DNA of 64,000 nt from Mantamonas sphyraenae (lineage: Eukaryota; CRuMs; Mantamonadidae), in the NCBI GenBank assembly GCA_026936335.1, contig JAPMXV010000071.1, positions 62,001 through 126,000 of the forward strand, written 5' to 3'. The notes beneath the pieces were generated by a model. That model had not been told where the DNA came from. It did no database searches and was given only the letters and a program-made list of their open reading frames with translations. The first letter of the stretch is position 1. Every line of letters starts with the position of its first letter. Shown piece after piece: positions 62,743-64,000 of this stretch. A program made the translations under genes and the position numbers.

Positions 62743-64000
62743 GGATGCTGGGCAAAACACAAGGATCATCCCCAACAACACACCGTTGCCTTTTGAGCAC
62801 GAGATGCCGCGATTTGTGGGTCTGACAGCTCACCAGCTGGCGGTAAAGAACATGATAAGTGCACACTCGCGTGATTGGATACCGTGGATCATCCCGTACA
62901 CGGAAGCGGCGGGGCTCCACGACCGACGTTTGGGAAGCAGCGACCCAGTGGTCAAAGCGGTGCTCACTCATTTGCAAGAGTCATACGGAGCTGCGGCATC
63001 TGCGAGTCAACGTGACACACTGGAGGCTGGGCCGGGGCGCGTGTTGCGTGGAGAGACGTTGCAGGCGGTGTTGACGGCGTGGGAGGGCAGCGCGACGCGT
63101 TTGGAGCAAGAGGAAGAGCTGGCTGGTCTGCTGCGACAGGATGCAAGGGGCGTCACCAGCTGGGTGGGCATGTTTATTACCAGCAGTGATCTGATGGAGA
63201 TTGTGCAGGAGACAGGGCACATGCCCATGTTGTTGGCGGCGCTGGTGTTTCTGCCGTCCGAGTTGGACACGAACACAGGAACAAACGACGTCCGCACAGA
63301 CCGCCAGGCCGCAAGCCTCAAGCTGTTTTCCAGCACAAAAGTCATCCAGTTTGGCTTTCGAGTGCTCGAGAGTGTCCAGAAGCTGATGGCACACGCACAG
63401 AGCGAACGCAAACGGCGTGCGTGGCTGCGGGCGTGTGTCACGTACAAGAGCATGATGATTGGTCATGCACATGACACCGATGGGGTGCTGGAACACGTCA
63501 AACGGGCACGCACATATGCTCTCTTGTGCCAAGACATGCCACAGGCGTTTGTGCACCCAGTGGGCGAGCTAAACTTTGCGCACCTGCGCACCCAGGAGGA
63601 CTACCAGGACCCGACCAGAGTGCTTCCGCCCATGCTCATGGAGCGTCACACCGCAAGCTTTCGCACGCGTGTGATGCAGCTGTGGGAGGAGTTTGAGGCG
63701 TCGACTGCAACGAAACCGGAGCTGCACGTGCACATCGACTTTTTGCGAGGCTCGTTCGACACGCCAGAGTACGACACCGAGTCACCCGTGACTTGGTTGT
63801 CTTCATTTGTGCTCGACAAACTGATGGAGGGGATCGACGACGACACGGCCGAACTGCACATCCGGCTGTGGCGAGTCGCACGTGACAACCAGCTGTACAG
63901 CATTCAAGGGAAGAAGGTCACAGACCACTATTCCATTGAGGATGTCAGCACACCCGCACAGTGGCACGAGTATTGCCGTGTGGCCCCCAAGGAAAAGTGG
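62618..64000 (+). CDS. Unknown helical protein, 3' end outside window
   Basis: The frame is open from ATG 62618 to the right edge, 461 codons. It begins MSVAEGNRLRTKGSLGFPPP, followed by a serine run from the CAG/AGC repeat at 62700-62740, then a predicted mostly helical protein: LTAHQLAVKNMISAHSRDWI, RGVTSWVGMFITSSDLMEIV, TKVIQFGFRVLESVQKLMAH, TASFRTRVMQLWEEFEAS, TWLSSFVLDKLMEGIDDDTA. No catalytic motif or family is recognised. The ATG lies 28 bp after the HAD stop codon on the same strand. Confidence 0.7.
62700..62740 (+). repeat. (CAG)n run coding for polyserine (AGC frame)
   Basis: Thirteen uninterrupted CAG units, read as AGC codons in the unknown gene. Confidence 0.92.

Overview
The window is nuclear DNA from a free-living, GC-rich unicellular eukaryote with a very compact genome. 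Genes have short GT-AG introns (mostly 60-230 nt, 0-4 per gene). They sit 20-200 bp apart on both strands. The products are eukaryote-specific: gamma-tubulin, VPS41, ATG5, Ku70, eIF3e, exosome MTR3 and UBXN7. A compact BRCA1-like protein, a protein pairing a CudA-like domain with SH2, a BAR-SH3 protein and peroxisomal isomerases suggest a protist, perhaps near Amorphea/Obazoa. The exact lineage cannot be read from this sequence. I recognise no tRNA, rRNA, CRISPR array, transposon or virus.

Layout. 1-10 kb: partial PH-domain gene, BRCA1-like gene, glycosyltransferase with a helical-repeat region, gamma-tubulin, peroxisomal enoyl-CoA isomerase, thioredoxin-like membrane protein, PRXL2-type peroxiredoxin-like protein. 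10-28 kb: small membrane ORF, F-box/multi-TM protein, large multi-TM protein, BAR-SH3 protein, ECH1-like dienoyl-CoA isomerase, small coiled-coil protein, VPS41, very large LRR multi-TM protein, secreted vitellogenin-N-like protein. 28-41 kb: UIM/RING protein, small acidic protein, MPPED-like phosphoesterase, UPF0489 protein, small beta-rich protein, CudA/SH2 protein, Ku70, ATG5, PCCB, class 3 lipase. 41-64 kb: multi-PH protein, large ARM-like low-complexity protein, CLU-TPR-LRR protein, UBXN7, YicC-like protein with a possible mitochondrial leader, eIF3e, secreted Ser/Asp-rich protein, MTR3, HAD phosphatase, and a partial unknown gene at the right edge.

There are no operons. Many neighbours are divergent pairs whose start codons lie 40-185 bp apart, so each gap must hold two promoters. 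Functional themes include DNA repair (BRCA1-like, Ku70), peroxisomal fatty-acid oxidation (two isomerases ending AKL), endolysosomal traffic and autophagy (VPS41, ATG5, BAR-SH3), ubiquitin (RING/UIM, F-box, UBXN7) and RNA metabolism (eIF3e, MTR3, YicC-like).

At eight places a coding frame breaks and resumes one base out of register in a run of 2-4 identical bases. In each case a one-base change restores a plausible protein. I read these mainly as consensus indel errors. The affected genes are annotated across the break and the break position is given.
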